Notes: generated from the sequence alone by a model not told the origin. Shown: positions 33,987 to 43,123, counted from the first letter of the stretch. The stretch: DNA of 64,000 nucleotides from Saprospirales bacterium (GCA_002698985.1 PAAY01000037.1:1-64000); one strand, 5' to 3'. Made by a program: numbers and translations.

Positions 33987-35666
33987 TCAACTGCTCTTTA
34001 GCAAATTCTTCCACCGGGGCCGCCGGGGTGTCACATCGCCCAGTTTGGCCTTCTTGGCGGCCTCGTACTCCTGGTAGTTTCCTTCGAAAAACACCACCTC
34101 GCCTTCGTCCTCAAATGAAAGAATGTGAGTGGCCAGGCGGTCGATGAACCAGCGGTCGTGACTGATGACCAGGGCGCATCCGGCAAAGTTGTCGAGGGCA
34201 TCCTCCAGGGCTCGCAGTGTGTTCACATCGATGTCGTTGGTAGGCTCATCGAGCAGCAGCACGTTGCCGCCGTCTTTGAGGGTCATGGCCAGGTGCAGCC
34301 GGTTGCGCTCTCCACCTGAAAGCACCCCGGCCTTCTTTTGCTGGTCAGAGCCGGTGAAGTTGAACCTGGCGATATAAGCCCTGGCATTGACCTCGTAATT
34401 TCCGACTTTCAGAATGTCGTTGCCACCGCTCACCACGTCGTAAATGGACTTCTCCGGGTCGATGGCCTCGTGCGACTGATCCACATAGGAGATCTTCACG
34501 GTGTCACCAATGGTGATGCTGCCATTGTCCGGCGTTTCTTCTCCCACCAGCATTCTGAACAGGGTGGATTTACCGGCCCCGTTAGGTCCGATTATTCCGA
34601 CGATACTGTTTTTGGGGATATTGAAAGACAGGTTTTCAAAAAGCACCCTGCCATCGAAGGCTTTGCTGATGTTCTCAGCTTTGATGACGACATCGCCGAG
34701 GCGAGGTCCGGGTGGTATGGTCAGTTCCAGTTTGGCCTCTTTGGCTTTCACTTCCTCGTTGGCCAGTTTGTCATAGGCATTCAGACGGGCCTTACCTTTG
34801 GCCTGGCGGGCTTTGGGACTCATGCGGATCCACTCCAACTCCCGCTCCAGGGTCTTGCGGCGCTTGTCTTCCGCCTTCTGCTCCTGTTCGAGGCGTTTGG
34901 CTTTTTGCTCCAGCCAGCTGGAGTAGTTCCCTTCCCAGGGGATTCCCTCGCCGCGGTCCAGCTCCAGTATCCAGCCGGCTACGTTGTCGAGGAAATAGCG
35001 GTCGTGGGTTACGGCGATGACCGTTCCGGGAAACTGCTGGAGGTACTGCTCCAGCCAGTCGATGCTCTCTGCATCGAGGTGGTTGGTAGGCTCATCCAGC
35101 AGCAGGATGTCTGGCTCCGAAAGCAGCAACCTTGCCAGTGCCACCCGGCGGCGTTCACCACCGGAGAGGTGCTTTACCGGAGCATCGTCAGGCGGGCAAC
35201 GCAGTGCGTCCATGGCTCGCTCCAGTTTGTGGTCCAGTTCCCAGGCATTGTGCCGGTCGAGTATATCCATCAGCTCTCCCTGGCGTTCGATGAGTTTGTT
35301 CATTTCATCGTCGCTCATGGGCTGCTCAAAGCGGGCGTTCACTTCGTTGTATTCCTGGATGTAGCCCATCAGTTCGCCCACGCCTTCTTCCACCACCTGC
35401 CGCACGGTTTTACTTTCGTCCAGCACGGGTTCCTGGGGCAGGTAGCCGATTTTGTACTGCTGTTCAAATTCAATTTTACCTTCGTAATTCTGGTCCAGGC
35501 CGGCAATGATCTTCAGCAGGGTGGATTTACCGCTGCCGTTCAGACCTAAAACACCAATCTTGGCTCCATAGAAAAAGGAGAGCCAGATGTTTTTCAGAAC
35601 CTGTTTGTTGGGGGGAAAGGTTTTTGAAACCCCCGACATCGAGAAAATGATCTTGTTGTCTGACAT
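33987..35666 (-). CDS. ettA: ABC-F protein EttA
   Basis: This 559-residue protein has two ABC ATPase domains in one chain without membrane segments. Walker A is GLNGSGKST near residue 39 and GPNGAGKST near residue 363; signature motifs are LSGGERRRVALARLL and LSGGERNRLHLAM; Walker B regions are ILLLDEPTNHLDAES and VLLLDEPTNDIDVNT. The arm motif and linker (PTxIM-like, charged helices near 245-310) are as in EttA, the translational throttle that binds the ribosomal E site and responds to the ATP/ADP ratio. Its length matches E. coli EttA. It is the last gene of the recQ-aroQ-hldD-dtd-ettA series. Confidence 0.95.
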   Translation of the reverse strand: MSDNKIIFSMSGVSKTFPPNKQVLKNIWLSFFYGAKIGVLGLNGSGKSTLLKIIAGLDQNYEGKIEFEQQYKIGYLPQEPVLDESKTVRQVVEEGVGELMGYIQEYNEVNARFEQPMSDDEMNKLIERQGELMDILDRHNAWELDHKLERAMDALRCPPDDAPVKHLSGGERRRVALARLLLSEPDILLLDEPTNHLDAESIDWLEQYLQQFPGTVIAVTHDRYFLDNVAGWILELDRGEGIPWEGNYSSWLEQKAKRLEQEQKAEDKRRKTLERELEWIRMSPKARQAKGKARLNAYDKLANEEVKAKEAKLELTIPPGPRLGDVVIKAENISKAFDGRVLFENLSFNIPKNSIVGIIGPNGAGKSTLFRMLVGEETPDNGSITIGDTVKISYVDQSHEAIDPEKSIYDVVSGGNDILKVGNYEVNARAYIARFNFTGSDQQKKAGVLSGGERNRLHLAMTLKDGGNVLLLDEPTNDIDVNTLRALEDALDNFAGCALVISHDRWFIDRLATHILSFEDEGEVVFFEGNYQEYEAAKKAKLGDVTPRRPRWKNLLKSS

Positions 35667-35675
35667 GCGTGTAGT

Positions 35676-36128
35676 TTACTCTTTGTTTTTGGTATCGATG
35701 ATGATGGTTACCGGGCCGTCGTTCACCAGTGCCACTTTCATGTCGGCGCCGAATGTGCCGGTGGCAACCCGTTTGCCGGTTACCATTTCAAGTTCCTTTA
35801 CAAACTGTTCGTAAAGCGGTATGGCCACATCCGGTTTGGCAGCTTTGATGAAGCTGGGCCGGTTGCCTTTTTTCGTTGCTGCATGAAGGGTGAACTGACT
35901 GATGACCATGGTCTCGCCTTCCACATCCATCACTGAAAGGTTCATCAGGCCTTCAGGGTCCGAAAAGATGCGGAGGTTGGCAATTTTCTTACACAGCCAC
36001 TGGATGTCCTCCTGCCCATCGGCATCCTCGATGCCGAGCAGTATCAGCAGTCCCCGGCCGATTTGGTCTTTCACCGAACCATCGATGGTCACCGACGCTT
36101 CACTTACGCGTTGAATTACCGCCCTCAT
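35676..36128 (-). CDS. dtd: D-aminoacyl-tRNA deacylase
   Basis: This 150-residue protein matches DTD: MRAVIQRVSEASVTIDG at the start, VISQFTLHA near residue 78 (the SQFTL active-site motif) and NDGPVTIIID near the end (the cross-subunit GP-type motif reading NDGPVT). It removes D-amino acids and glycine mischarged on tRNA. The start at 36128 is chosen because family members begin MRAVIQRV; the frame extends 37 codons upstream without similarity. It precedes ettA by nine bases, so both translation-related genes are probably co-transcribed. Confidence 0.95.
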   Translation of the reverse strand: MRAVIQRVSEASVTIDGSVKDQIGRGLLILLGIEDADGQEDIQWLCKKIANLRIFSDPEGLMNLSVMDVEGETMVISQFTLHAATKKGNRPSFIKAAKPDVAIPLYEQFVKELEMVTGKRVATGTFGADMKVALVNDGPVTIIIDTKNKE

Positions 36129-36239
36129 TGTAGAATAGTTATGGAACAATAAAATGAATAGCTCCTGCAAATTGGCTGCAAAGATGCGGTTTTCCCCGAA
36201 GGGGTTAAAAAAAACTCCAAAAACCCACACCCCAAGCAA

Positions 36240-37238
36240 TCACCACCTGGCATTGCCGCTCAGGTAGTTGCCCACATAATCTTCAATGCCCTCTTCAAGT
36301 GATTGCATTTTCTTCGTAAAACCGGAATTGCGGAGCTTGTCGATGTTCGCTTCGGTAAAATACTGGTAGTTCTCCCGGAGGTCTTCGGGCATGTCGATGT
36401 AGCGGATGTTGGGTTCCAGCCCCAGGGCTTTGAAGGTGAGGGTGGCCAGGTCCTGAAAGGTTCTGGCCCTGCCGGTGCCTACATTGTACAGGCCATTGTC
36501 GGGGCCACTTGCCATGAAGTGCAGGAGGATATCCACCACGTCTTTTACATAGATGAAATCCCTGAGCTGCTGTCCGTCCTCGAAGTCGCTGCGGTGCGAG
36601 CGAAAAAGTTTCATCTCTCCCGTTTCCCGTATTTGTCTCACCGTGTGGTAAATGACGCTGGCCATTCTTCCCTTGTGGTACTCGTTGGGACCATACACGT
36701 TGAAGAATTTGAGCCCTGCCCAGAATGGTGGGGTTTTTCCGCCACCAGCTTCTTCATCGAGCACCCATTTGTCGAAATCATTCTTTGATTTTCCGTAGAG
36801 GTTGAGCGGTTTCAGCCTGGGCACCAGTTCGTGATCATCCAGGTATCCATGTTCTCCGGCACCATAGGTGGCTGCACTGCTGGCATACACCAGTGGAACA
36901 CCGTGTATTGAACAAAGCTCCCAGACCGCTTTTGAATACCCCAGGTTCAGCATCTGGAAGATCTTCGGGTCGGTCTCGACGGTGTCGGTGCGGGCCCCCA
37001 GGTGGAATACGAAATCCACCTCACTGTGATGGGTTTCAAACCATTCAACGAAGCGGCTCCGGTCGATTTGGGCCTGGTACTTTTTCCCCTCCAGATTGGG
37101 GATTTTATCAGCCCGCCGGAAATCATCCACCAGAATGAGGTTGAAATGACCTTCTTCGTTGAGCTTTTGCACCAGGCAACTGCCAATGAATCCGGCAGCT
37201 CCCGTTACGACGATGTTGACTTTGGTTTTTGCTTGCAA
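36240..37238 (-). CDS. hldD: ADP-glyceromanno-heptose 6-epimerase
   Basis: This 332-residue short-chain dehydrogenase-type epimerase has NIVVTGAAGFIGSCLVQKL for NADP binding, HLGARTDTVETD near residue 81, ASSAATYGAGEHGY near residue 119 (catalytic Ser/Thr), and LNLYGKSKNDFDKWV near residue 145 (the YxxxK pair). FFNVYGPNEYHKGRMASVIYH is an HldD-specific stretch. It converts ADP-D-glycero- to ADP-L-glycero-beta-D-manno-heptose for the LPS core. This implies a heptose-containing LPS. It follows aroQ by 15 bases. Confidence 0.95.
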   Translation of the reverse strand: MQAKTKVNIVVTGAAGFIGSCLVQKLNEEGHFNLILVDDFRRADKIPNLEGKKYQAQIDRSRFVEWFETHHSEVDFVFHLGARTDTVETDPKIFQMLNLGYSKAVWELCSIHGVPLVYASSAATYGAGEHGYLDDHELVPRLKPLNLYGKSKNDFDKWVLDEEAGGGKTPPFWAGLKFFNVYGPNEYHKGRMASVIYHTVRQIRETGEMKLFRSHRSDFEDGQQLRDFIYVKDVVDILLHFMASGPDNGLYNVGTGRARTFQDLATLTFKALGLEPNIRYIDMPEDLRENYQYFTEANIDKLRNSGFTKKMQSLEEGIEDYVGNYLSGNARW

Positions 37239-37253
37239 CAGTGAGCTTTTTAC

Positions 37254-37667
37254 TTACGAAAGGAAATAGGAAACAGCCAGGTCATAACCCTTCAGCCCCA
37301 GGCCAATGATGCTACCAACACAGTAAGGAGCAATCACGGATTTATGCCGGAAAGCCTCCCTGGCGAAAGTGTTGGAAATATGCACTTCCACCACCGGCGT
37401 TTCGATGGCAGCAATGGCGTCGGCAATGGCAATGGAAGTGTGCCCATAGGCGCCGGGATTCAATACGATGCCGTTGTACGTGGTTGCCTCGTGCAGTTGA
37501 TCGATGATCGCACCTTCCGAATTGCTCTGAAAATAGTGCATGGTCACACCGGGAAATTCCTGCTGCAGCAATTCAAAATATTCTTCGAATGAGCGCTTAC
37601 CGTAAATGTGTGGCTCTCTTTGGCCGAGCAGGTTGAGGTTGGGTCCGTTGATGATGAGCAGTTTCAT
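37254..37667 (-). CDS. aroQ: 3-dehydroquinate dehydratase, type II
   Basis: This 137-residue protein has the type II signatures: LLIINGPNLNLLGQREPHIYG at the start (with catalytic Tyr in HIYG), a SNSEGAIIDQLHEA segment near residue 50, NPGAYGHTSIAI near residue 74 and VEVHISNTFAREAFRHKS near residue 97. It dehydrates 3-dehydroquinate in the shikimate pathway, as a dodecamer in the cytosol. The start at 37667 is supported by family length and a TACCTTTG element 24 bases upstream; the longer frame would add 17 unrelated residues. Confidence 0.96.
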   Translation of the reverse strand: MKLLIINGPNLNLLGQREPHIYGKRSFEEYFELLQQEFPGVTMHYFQSNSEGAIIDQLHEATTYNGIVLNPGAYGHTSIAIADAIAAIETPVVEVHISNTFAREAFRHKSVIAPYCVGSIIGLGLKGYDLAVSYFLS

Positions 37668-37690
37668 GGATGATCCGGGTTGAATTTTCC

Positions 37691-37698
37691 CAAAGGTA
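37691..37698 (-). promoter_or_regulatory. Candidate -7 element TACCTTTG for aroQ
   Basis: On the minus strand this reads TACCTTTG, with a TTG box 17 bases upstream (37718-37716), close to the expected spacing. It predicts a leader of roughly 15-20 nucleotides to ATG 37667. Confidence 0.55.
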
Positions 37699-37718
37699 CA
37701 ACCAAGCGCAAAAAACAA

Positions 37719-37749
37719 CCGGCAGGACAGTAAAAACTGAACCTGCCGG
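37719..37749 (-). terminator. Intrinsic terminator after recQ
   Basis: CCGGCAGG pairs with CCTGCCGG, with an inner CAGT/ACTG stem. On the minus strand the hairpin is followed by TTGTTTTTT, giving a good intrinsic terminator for recQ. The aroQ promoter lies directly beyond it. Confidence 0.8.
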
Positions 37750-37781
37750 CCTGGGCTTAATCAAGGTTTATTCTTCAGAAA

Positions 37782-39995
37782 TCAGTTGGCAACCTCTGAG
37801 AGGAATTTGATTCTCACCAGCTGGATCTCTTCCATGGTGTAGTCGTCATCCTTCAGGTCCTGGTAGGCGGTTTTGACATCGCCGGTTTCTGATTCCTCCA
37901 TGAAGTAATCGTAGATTTCTTCGACAACGGTTTCGTCCATCACCTCTTCGATGTAGTAGTCGAGGTTCACTTTGGTGCCGGAAGATACGATGGCATCGAG
38001 TTCTTCCAACAACTCCTCCATGGTCAGGTCGTTTTGCTTCGCAATGGTCGGGAGGTCCACCTTCCGGTCGATGGCCTGAATGATGGCCACTTTGACCTTG
38101 GATTTGTTGGCCACCTGTTTGATGACCACATCCGTCGGGCGGTCAATGTCATTCTCCTCAACATATTTGGCAATCAGTTCGATAAAAGGCCGGGCGTACT
38201 TCATGGCTTTGCCCTGGCTGACCCCCTGGATCTTCTTCATGTCTTCCATGGAGATGGGGTACTGGGTGGCCATGTCTTCGAGTGAGGGATCCTGGAAAAT
38301 GACAAATGGCGGAACGCCTTTTTTCTTGGCAACGTCTTTCCGGAGGTCCTTCAGCAATTTCATCAAGGTGGTGTCAAGCACGGCGGTTTTTCCGCTGCTC
38401 TCATCGAGGTCCACATTGGTGTTGTTGTAATCCACGTTGAGCGGAATCTCGATTTTGCCGGGCTTTTTGATGAAGGCTCGCCCTTCGTCGGTCAATTTGA
38501 GGACGCCATAGGTTTCAATGTCTTTTCTGAGCAAGTCATTGATCATGGCATGGCGGAACACAGAGTTCCAGAAGATTTCGTCCTTGTCTTTTCCGATGCC
38601 GAAGAGTGGGCGCTGGTTGAAGCGGTAGTCTTTCATTTCTTTGGTCTCGTTGCCGAGCACGAAGTCAACCAGCGTTTTGATCTTGTAGTTTTCTTCCAGT
38701 TGTGCAACGGCTTTCAGGGCCTGTTGCATTTCTTTGGTAACATCGACTTTTTCTTTGGGGTGGCGGCAGTTGTCGCACATTTTGCCACACCTTTCCTCTT
38801 CAAACTCTTCCCCGAAATAAAAGAGCAGAAAGCGGCGGCGGCAACCGGTTGTTTCCACGTAAGCTTCTATCTCTTGCATCAGCTGGGTACTCATCTCTCG
38901 CTCCGCAACGGGCTTGTCACGAAGGAATTTTTCCAGCTTTGCCATGTCTTTGTAAGAGAAGAAAGCCACACAGCGCCCTTCCAGTCCGTCACGGCCGGCA
39001 CGGCCGGTTTCCTGGTAGTAGTTCTCGATGCTCTTGGGCATGTTGTAGTGGATGACGAAGCGCACATCCGGCTTGTCGATACCCATTCCGAAGGCGATGG
39101 TTGCCACTATGACGTCGATGTCTTCCATGAGGAAAGCATCCTGGGTGGCTGAGCGGGTTTTCGCATCGAGACCGGCGTGGTACGGGGCGGCTTTGATGCC
39201 GTTCACATTGAGCACCTGCGCAATTTCCTCTGTGCTCTTTCTGGCCTGCACATAGATGATGCCCGACTGGTTGGGCATTTCCTTGATGATCTGTACGATC
39301 TGGCGGATGGTTGCATCCTTCTTGCCCTTCGGGCGAACTTCGTAATAGAGGTTCTCACGGTTGAAAGAGGAGACAAACTGGTTGACCTCTTTCATGTTCA
39401 GGTTCTTCAGAATGTCTGACTGAACCTTGGGGGTGGCCGTGGCTGTCAGTGCGATGATGGGGATGTCAATGTTGATGGCATCGATCATTGCCCGGATACG
39501 GCGGTATTCAGGGCGGAAATCATGCCCCCATTCCGAAATACAGTGGGCTTCGTCAACGGCCACGAAAGAGATGTTGACGTTTTTGAAGAACTCAATATTT
39601 TCCTCTTTGGTGAGGGTTTCGGGAGCCACATACAGCATTTTCGTTTTGCCGGCCATAATGTCGGCTTTCACCTCCCGCATCTGGGTGCGGCTCAGTGAGG
39701 AATTGAGGAAGTGGGCCACTTCATCGGTATCGCTGTATCCCCGGATGCTGTCCACCTGGTTTTTCATCAGTGCGATGAGCGGGGAGATGATGAGCGCCGT
39801 GCCTTCCATCATGAGGGCGGGCAGCTGGTAACAAAGGGATTTGCCACCGCCGGTGGGCATGATTACAAAAGTGTCTTTTCCGTCAAGCACACTTTGTATG
39901 ATGGCTTTCTGGTTGCCTTTGAAGGTTTCAAAACCGAAGTACTTGTGAAGTGCTTCCTGCAGGTTGTCGTTTGCGACAGAATTTTCCGCTACCAT
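37782..39995 (-). CDS. recQ: ATP-dependent DNA helicase RecQ
   Basis: This 737-residue protein has the RecQ helicase core: FKGNQKAIIQSVLDGKD, MPTGGGKSLCYQLPAL (Walker A), VAVDEAHCISEWGHDFRPEY (DEAH and aromatic-rich loop), VQARKSTEEIA and YYQETGRAGRDGLEGRC. A zinc-binding RQC region follows with CRRRFLLFYFGEEF and CGKMCDNCRHP, then an HRDC domain near residue 525 and an acidic C-terminal tail. It unwinds DNA 3' to 5' in recombinational repair. It is longer than E. coli RecQ by about 130 residues at the C-terminus, which is common in this phylum. Confidence 0.96.
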   Translation of the reverse strand: MVAENSVANDNLQEALHKYFGFETFKGNQKAIIQSVLDGKDTFVIMPTGGGKSLCYQLPALMMEGTALIISPLIALMKNQVDSIRGYSDTDEVAHFLNSSLSRTQMREVKADIMAGKTKMLYVAPETLTKEENIEFFKNVNISFVAVDEAHCISEWGHDFRPEYRRIRAMIDAINIDIPIIALTATATPKVQSDILKNLNMKEVNQFVSSFNRENLYYEVRPKGKKDATIRQIVQIIKEMPNQSGIIYVQARKSTEEIAQVLNVNGIKAAPYHAGLDAKTRSATQDAFLMEDIDVIVATIAFGMGIDKPDVRFVIHYNMPKSIENYYQETGRAGRDGLEGRCVAFFSYKDMAKLEKFLRDKPVAEREMSTQLMQEIEAYVETTGCRRRFLLFYFGEEFEEERCGKMCDNCRHPKEKVDVTKEMQQALKAVAQLEENYKIKTLVDFVLGNETKEMKDYRFNQRPLFGIGKDKDEIFWNSVFRHAMINDLLRKDIETYGVLKLTDEGRAFIKKPGKIEIPLNVDYNNTNVDLDESSGKTAVLDTTLMKLLKDLRKDVAKKKGVPPFVIFQDPSLEDMATQYPISMEDMKKIQGVSQGKAMKYARPFIELIAKYVEENDIDRPTDVVIKQVANKSKVKVAIIQAIDRKVDLPTIAKQNDLTMEELLEELDAIVSSGTKVNLDYYIEEVMDETVVEEIYDYFMEESETGDVKTAYQDLKDDDYTMEEIQLVRIKFLSEVAN

Positions 39996-40473
39996 GTCTT
40001 TTGGTTCAGGTTGTTAGTTGGTTGTTCTCCTCATTGCACACTGTGCGCAAATCTTTGTCTTCAATTTCGAAAGGGCTGGGATTTCTACCTTGTGCAGGGG
40101 CCGATGGGGGTGAATTACAGGTGCTAAATGTAAGCAAAAAGTTCGTCCCTTCTGAAGGTTCCGCAGCTTTTCTTGGGTTTATTTGTGGTTTGAGTAGAAA
40201 ATGTAAGACCCGATATGCAAGATTGTTTTCTATGGCTGGTTAAACGCCGGAATGACAGAGAATAACTGCGTGTTGTACGATAAAGTTGTGTCGGTTTTTG
40301 GAAGACTATTTCAGGGGTTTTCATCCCCTTTTTTGAAAAAGCAGCCAAAAGTAAGAAAACAGAGCCTATTCTGCAAAAGAAAATTTGGCAGATTGACGGC
40401 CTTTTAGCCGGTTGATTTTCCAGCTGTTTTTTTCTTACTAAAGTGTCTGATTTTCACAAAATTATATTCATCG
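39996..40473. other. 478-base intergenic region between recQ and kdsD
   Basis: The two flanking genes diverge, so both promoters should lie here. The region holds a near-perfect 17-bp palindrome at 40034-40050. A GGGG/CCCC hairpin followed by six T lies at about 40314-40331, although no gene on that strand ends nearby. I see no tRNA or protein-coding frame with credible features. Confidence 0.4.
40034..40050. promoter_or_regulatory. Operator-like palindrome TTGCACACTGTGCGCAA
   Basis: An 8+1+8 palindrome with a single mismatched pair lies about 40 bases upstream of the recQ start codon. This is the form of a site for a dimeric helix-turn-helix repressor. The cognate regulator is unknown. Confidence 0.35.
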
Positions 40474-41454
40474 ATGACCTCGGATTTACCAAACAAGATT
40501 AGGGAAGCCGCCCTGAATACCTTGTCAGTAGAAAAAACAGCCATTCAGGATCTAGAAAGCGCTATCAATGAGGTGTTTGTCCGCCTGGTTACTTTCATCC
40601 ACGACGAAACCAACCGGGTGGTTTTGAGCGGCATCGGCAAGAGTGCCATCGTTTCTCAAAAAATTGTGGCCACACTGAACTCCACCGGCACCCCTGCCAT
40701 GTTCATGCATGCTGCTGATGCCATCCACGGAGATCTCGGCATGATCCAGCCAAACGACTTGCTGCTGGTCGTCAGCAAGAGCGGGGAGACGGAAGAACTG
40801 AAGGTGCTGCTTCCCATTGTGAAAAGCCGGGGCAACAAAGTGGCCGCCATGGTGGCCAATCCGGAAAGCTGGCTGGCCCGGCAGGTCGATTTCGTTTTGA
40901 TCACTCCTGTAAAACAAGAAGCAGACCCCAACAACCTGGCCCCCACAGCCAGTTCCACCGCTCAAATGGCCCTCGGCGATGCGCTGGCCATGGCCTTGCT
41001 CGCCCTGCGGGGTTTCACGCCTGAACAGTTTGCCGGCCTGCACCCCGGCGGCAGCCTCGGCAAGCAGCTCTACCTGAGGGTCTGCGACATCTTTCCGAAG
41101 AATGAAAAACCGGTGGTTTTGCCGGACACTCCCCTCCACCAAACCATCATCGAAATGACCTCCAAACGGCTCGGCTGCACGGTGGTGCTCGACGAGCAAG
41201 GTCAAATCCGGGGCATCATTACCGATGGAGACCTGCGCCGGATGCTCAACAGTTCTCCGGTGAAAAAGCTGGAGGACCTAAGGGCTGCCGATGTGATGAC
41301 AGAGGCTCCAAAAACCATTGCCTCCGGAGCCATGGCGGTAGATGCCCTGGCCCTGATGCGCAAACACAGCATCACCCAATTGGTGGTGGAAGAAGCCGGC
41401 ACCTACCTCGGCATCGTTCACCTTCACGACCTGTTAAGGGAGGGCATCGTATGA
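40474..41454 (+). CDS. kdsD: Arabinose-5-phosphate isomerase, KdsD/KpsF type
   Basis: This 326-residue protein has an N-terminal SIS sugar-isomerase domain (VVLSGIGKSAIVSQKI near residue 50, GDLGMIQPNDLLLVVSKSGETEE near 85, HPGGSLGKQL near residue 191) and two CBS domains from about residue 210 (GIITDGDLRRML, SITQLVVEE). It converts ribulose 5-phosphate to arabinose 5-phosphate, the first step of Kdo synthesis for LPS. CBS domains allow regulation by nucleotides. Its stop overlaps the next start (ATGA), coupling it to a lipoprotein gene of unknown function. Confidence 0.94.
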   Translation: MTSDLPNKIREAALNTLSVEKTAIQDLESAINEVFVRLVTFIHDETNRVVLSGIGKSAIVSQKIVATLNSTGTPAMFMHAADAIHGDLGMIQPNDLLLVVSKSGETEELKVLLPIVKSRGNKVAAMVANPESWLARQVDFVLITPVKQEADPNNLAPTASSTAQMALGDALAMALLALRGFTPEQFAGLHPGGSLGKQLYLRVCDIFPKNEKPVVLPDTPLHQTIIEMTSKRLGCTVVLDEQGQIRGIITDGDLRRMLNSSPVKKLEDLRAADVMTEAPKTIASGAMAVDALALMRKHSITQLVVEEAGTYLGIVHLHDLLREGIV

Positions 41455-42467
41455 GACTACTCGTCGCAATCATCCCCCTGATCTTCTTGCTGACTGCCTG
41501 CAATGAGAAGGAGCGGTGCCAGCCCGAGATTGCCTGGTACCATTGGAAATCGTCGCTGGATACGGCGGCAATGGCGCAGGCTTTCCAGGTTTTGCCCAAC
41601 ACCGGCAAAGTTTACCTCCGGGTTTTCGATGTGGATCTGGAAGAAGGCAGTGGCCGCCGGGTGCCGGTGGGTTTGTTCGAAGGTTTTCCCGAAGGTGCCG
41701 TTCCGGAAAATTTCATCCCCGTCGTTTTCATCACCAACCGCTCGCTGCAAGATTTTGCCGAAGGAAAAACCGTGGAGCTGGCTGAGAACATCTCCAGGCT
41801 GGTCAGCAACTACCTGCCTTCACCAGCGGAATTGCAACTGGATTGCGACTGGACCGAAAGCACCCGTGCTGCTTTTTTCAGACTTGTGGAAGCGGTGAAA
41901 AACAAGCTGCCCAACACAGCGGTTTCCGTCACCATTCGCCTGCACCAGTTCAAATACCCGGAGCAAAGCGGCGTGCCACCCGCCGACCAGGGCATGCTCA
42001 TGGTGTACAACATGGGTGAGGTGGACAGTTGGGAAACCGAAAATTCAATCATTCAACCCTCCATCGCTGCGCAATACCTGGAGGGTGTCCGAGGCTACCC
42101 CCTGCCGCTGGACGTTGCGCTGCCACTTTTCCAATGGGCTTGTGTTTACCGGGACGGGCGACTGGTGCAGCTTTTCCACAATCTCACAGCAACTGAACTG
42201 TCAGATACGACCAGGTTTGAACCCATTGCCACGGGGCGGTTTTTGACGAAGAAAAACACCTTTCTAAATGGCTTCTTCCTGAACAAAGGCGACCGGATTC
42301 GGCTGGAGGAGGTGGCAGCAGAAGACCTGAAGGCCGTGGCGGAGATGCTCCGGCCCATTGTGGATTGCTGCCAAAGCACCCTGGCTTTTTATCACCTCGA
42401 CAGCACGATTTTGGAAAAGTACAGCCCGGAACAATTACAGGAAGTTGTTGATGAGTTGTGTGAGTAA
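41451..42467 (+). CDS. Lipoprotein of unknown function coupled to kdsD
   Basis: This 338-residue lipoprotein (LLTAC near residue 17) has a mature domain that could be a TIM-barrel: alternating strands such as VYLRVFDVDLEE, VVFITNRSL, ELQLDCDWTESTR (acidic strand end), VSVTIRLHQ and GMLMVYNMGEVDSW. This order of acidic strand, 'YP', and 'D-G-M-V-Y' segments distantly recalls DUF3142 and glycosidase-like lipoproteins, but I cannot assign catalytic residues with confidence. Its start overlaps the kdsD stop by four bases, so translation is coupled. A role in envelope carbohydrate handling is suggested by context only. Confidence 0.7.
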   Translation: MRLLVAIIPLIFLLTACNEKERCQPEIAWYHWKSSLDTAAMAQAFQVLPNTGKVYLRVFDVDLEEGSGRRVPVGLFEGFPEGAVPENFIPVVFITNRSLQDFAEGKTVELAENISRLVSNYLPSPAELQLDCDWTESTRAAFFRLVEAVKNKLPNTAVSVTIRLHQFKYPEQSGVPPADQGMLMVYNMGEVDSWETENSIIQPSIAAQYLEGVRGYPLPLDVALPLFQWACVYRDGRLVQLFHNLTATELSDTTRFEPIATGRFLTKKNTFLNGFFLNKGDRIRLEEVAAEDLKAVAEMLRPIVDCCQSTLAFYHLDSTILEKYSPEQLQEVVDELCE

Positions 42468-42509
42468 CAAGCTCCAACGGCCGGTGGCGGCCCCTCGGGT
42501 TGCAGCATC

Positions 42510-43094
42510 TCAACCGGATCCGTCAAGGTATTCCGCAGCGGCAGCCATTTCTTCGTAAAACTCCTCCCCGTATTTTCTGAGGATAGCTGTTTTGGCAAAT
42601 TCAAAAACCCTGATCTTGTCCTTTTTGCCGGCGGTGCAGGCGGCTGAGCAGATGTCCCACACGTCGTAATTCAGGGCTTCGAAATCCACTTGTTCGTTTT
42701 TGGCCACGCGGATGGGATACAGGTGGCAGGAGATGGGCTTTTGAAAATCCGTGATGCCTTGCTCCCAGGCTTTTTCGATGCCGCATTTGGCAATACCGTT
42801 TTCCTCAAAGGTGAGGAATGCACAGGCGCCGTCGGGCAGCAGGGGGGTGCCGGGGCCCTCCAGGCCTTTGTAATACACGCTAAGGCCCTGTTCTTCGATG
42901 GCGGCAATTCCCTCCTTGCGAAGAAAAGGTTTGATGTCTTCGTAAATGGCGGCAAGTGTTTCCTCCTCGCCGGGTTCCAGCGGGGCGCCGAAGTCCCCTT
43001 CCCGGCAGCAGGCACCCTTGCAGCTTTCCAGTGCACAGCGGAAGTGTTCCGTCAAAACGGCCTCGCTCACCAATACATTCTGAACTATTACCAC
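42510..43094 (-). CDS. DUF3109 protein with Cys-rich CKGACC motif
   Basis: This 194-residue protein shows the DUF3109 pattern: LESCKGACCREGDFGAPLE near the N-terminus, DGACAFLTFEENGIAKCGIE in the middle, and PISCHLYPIR near residue 140. The conserved Cys clusters resemble the YkgJ-type zinc or iron-sulfur binding family. Function unknown. The start is placed at GTG 43094 (MVIVQNVLVSE), because the family normally begins about eight residues before 'LVS' and because a TACCTTTG element on this strand lies just upstream. A longer frame to 43190 would read through that promoter. Confidence 0.85.
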   Translation of the reverse strand: MVIVQNVLVSEAVLTEHFRCALESCKGACCREGDFGAPLEPGEEETLAAIYEDIKPFLRKEGIAAIEEQGLSVYYKGLEGPGTPLLPDGACAFLTFEENGIAKCGIEKAWEQGITDFQKPISCHLYPIRVAKNEQVDFEALNYDVWDICSAACTAGKKDKIRVFEFAKTAILRKYGEEFYEEMAAAAEYLDGSG

Positions 43095-43115
43095 AGCAGT
43101 CAATTTTGCGAAGCG

Positions 43116-43123
43116 CAAAGGTA
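43116..43123 (-). promoter_or_regulatory. Candidate -7 element TACCTTTG for the DUF3109 gene
   Basis: On the minus strand this reads TACCTTTG, 21 bases before the proposed GTG start at 43094. It gives a short leader and rules against the longer reading frame. Confidence 0.5.

Noticed and set aside
34338-35549. 403-codon open frame antisense to ettA
   Set aside because: It mirrors the coding bias of ettA and shows no family features.
40314-40331. Hairpin plus T-run as terminator of a small RNA
   Set aside because: The stem is only about five perfect pairs, and no promoter at the right distance upstream could be supported.
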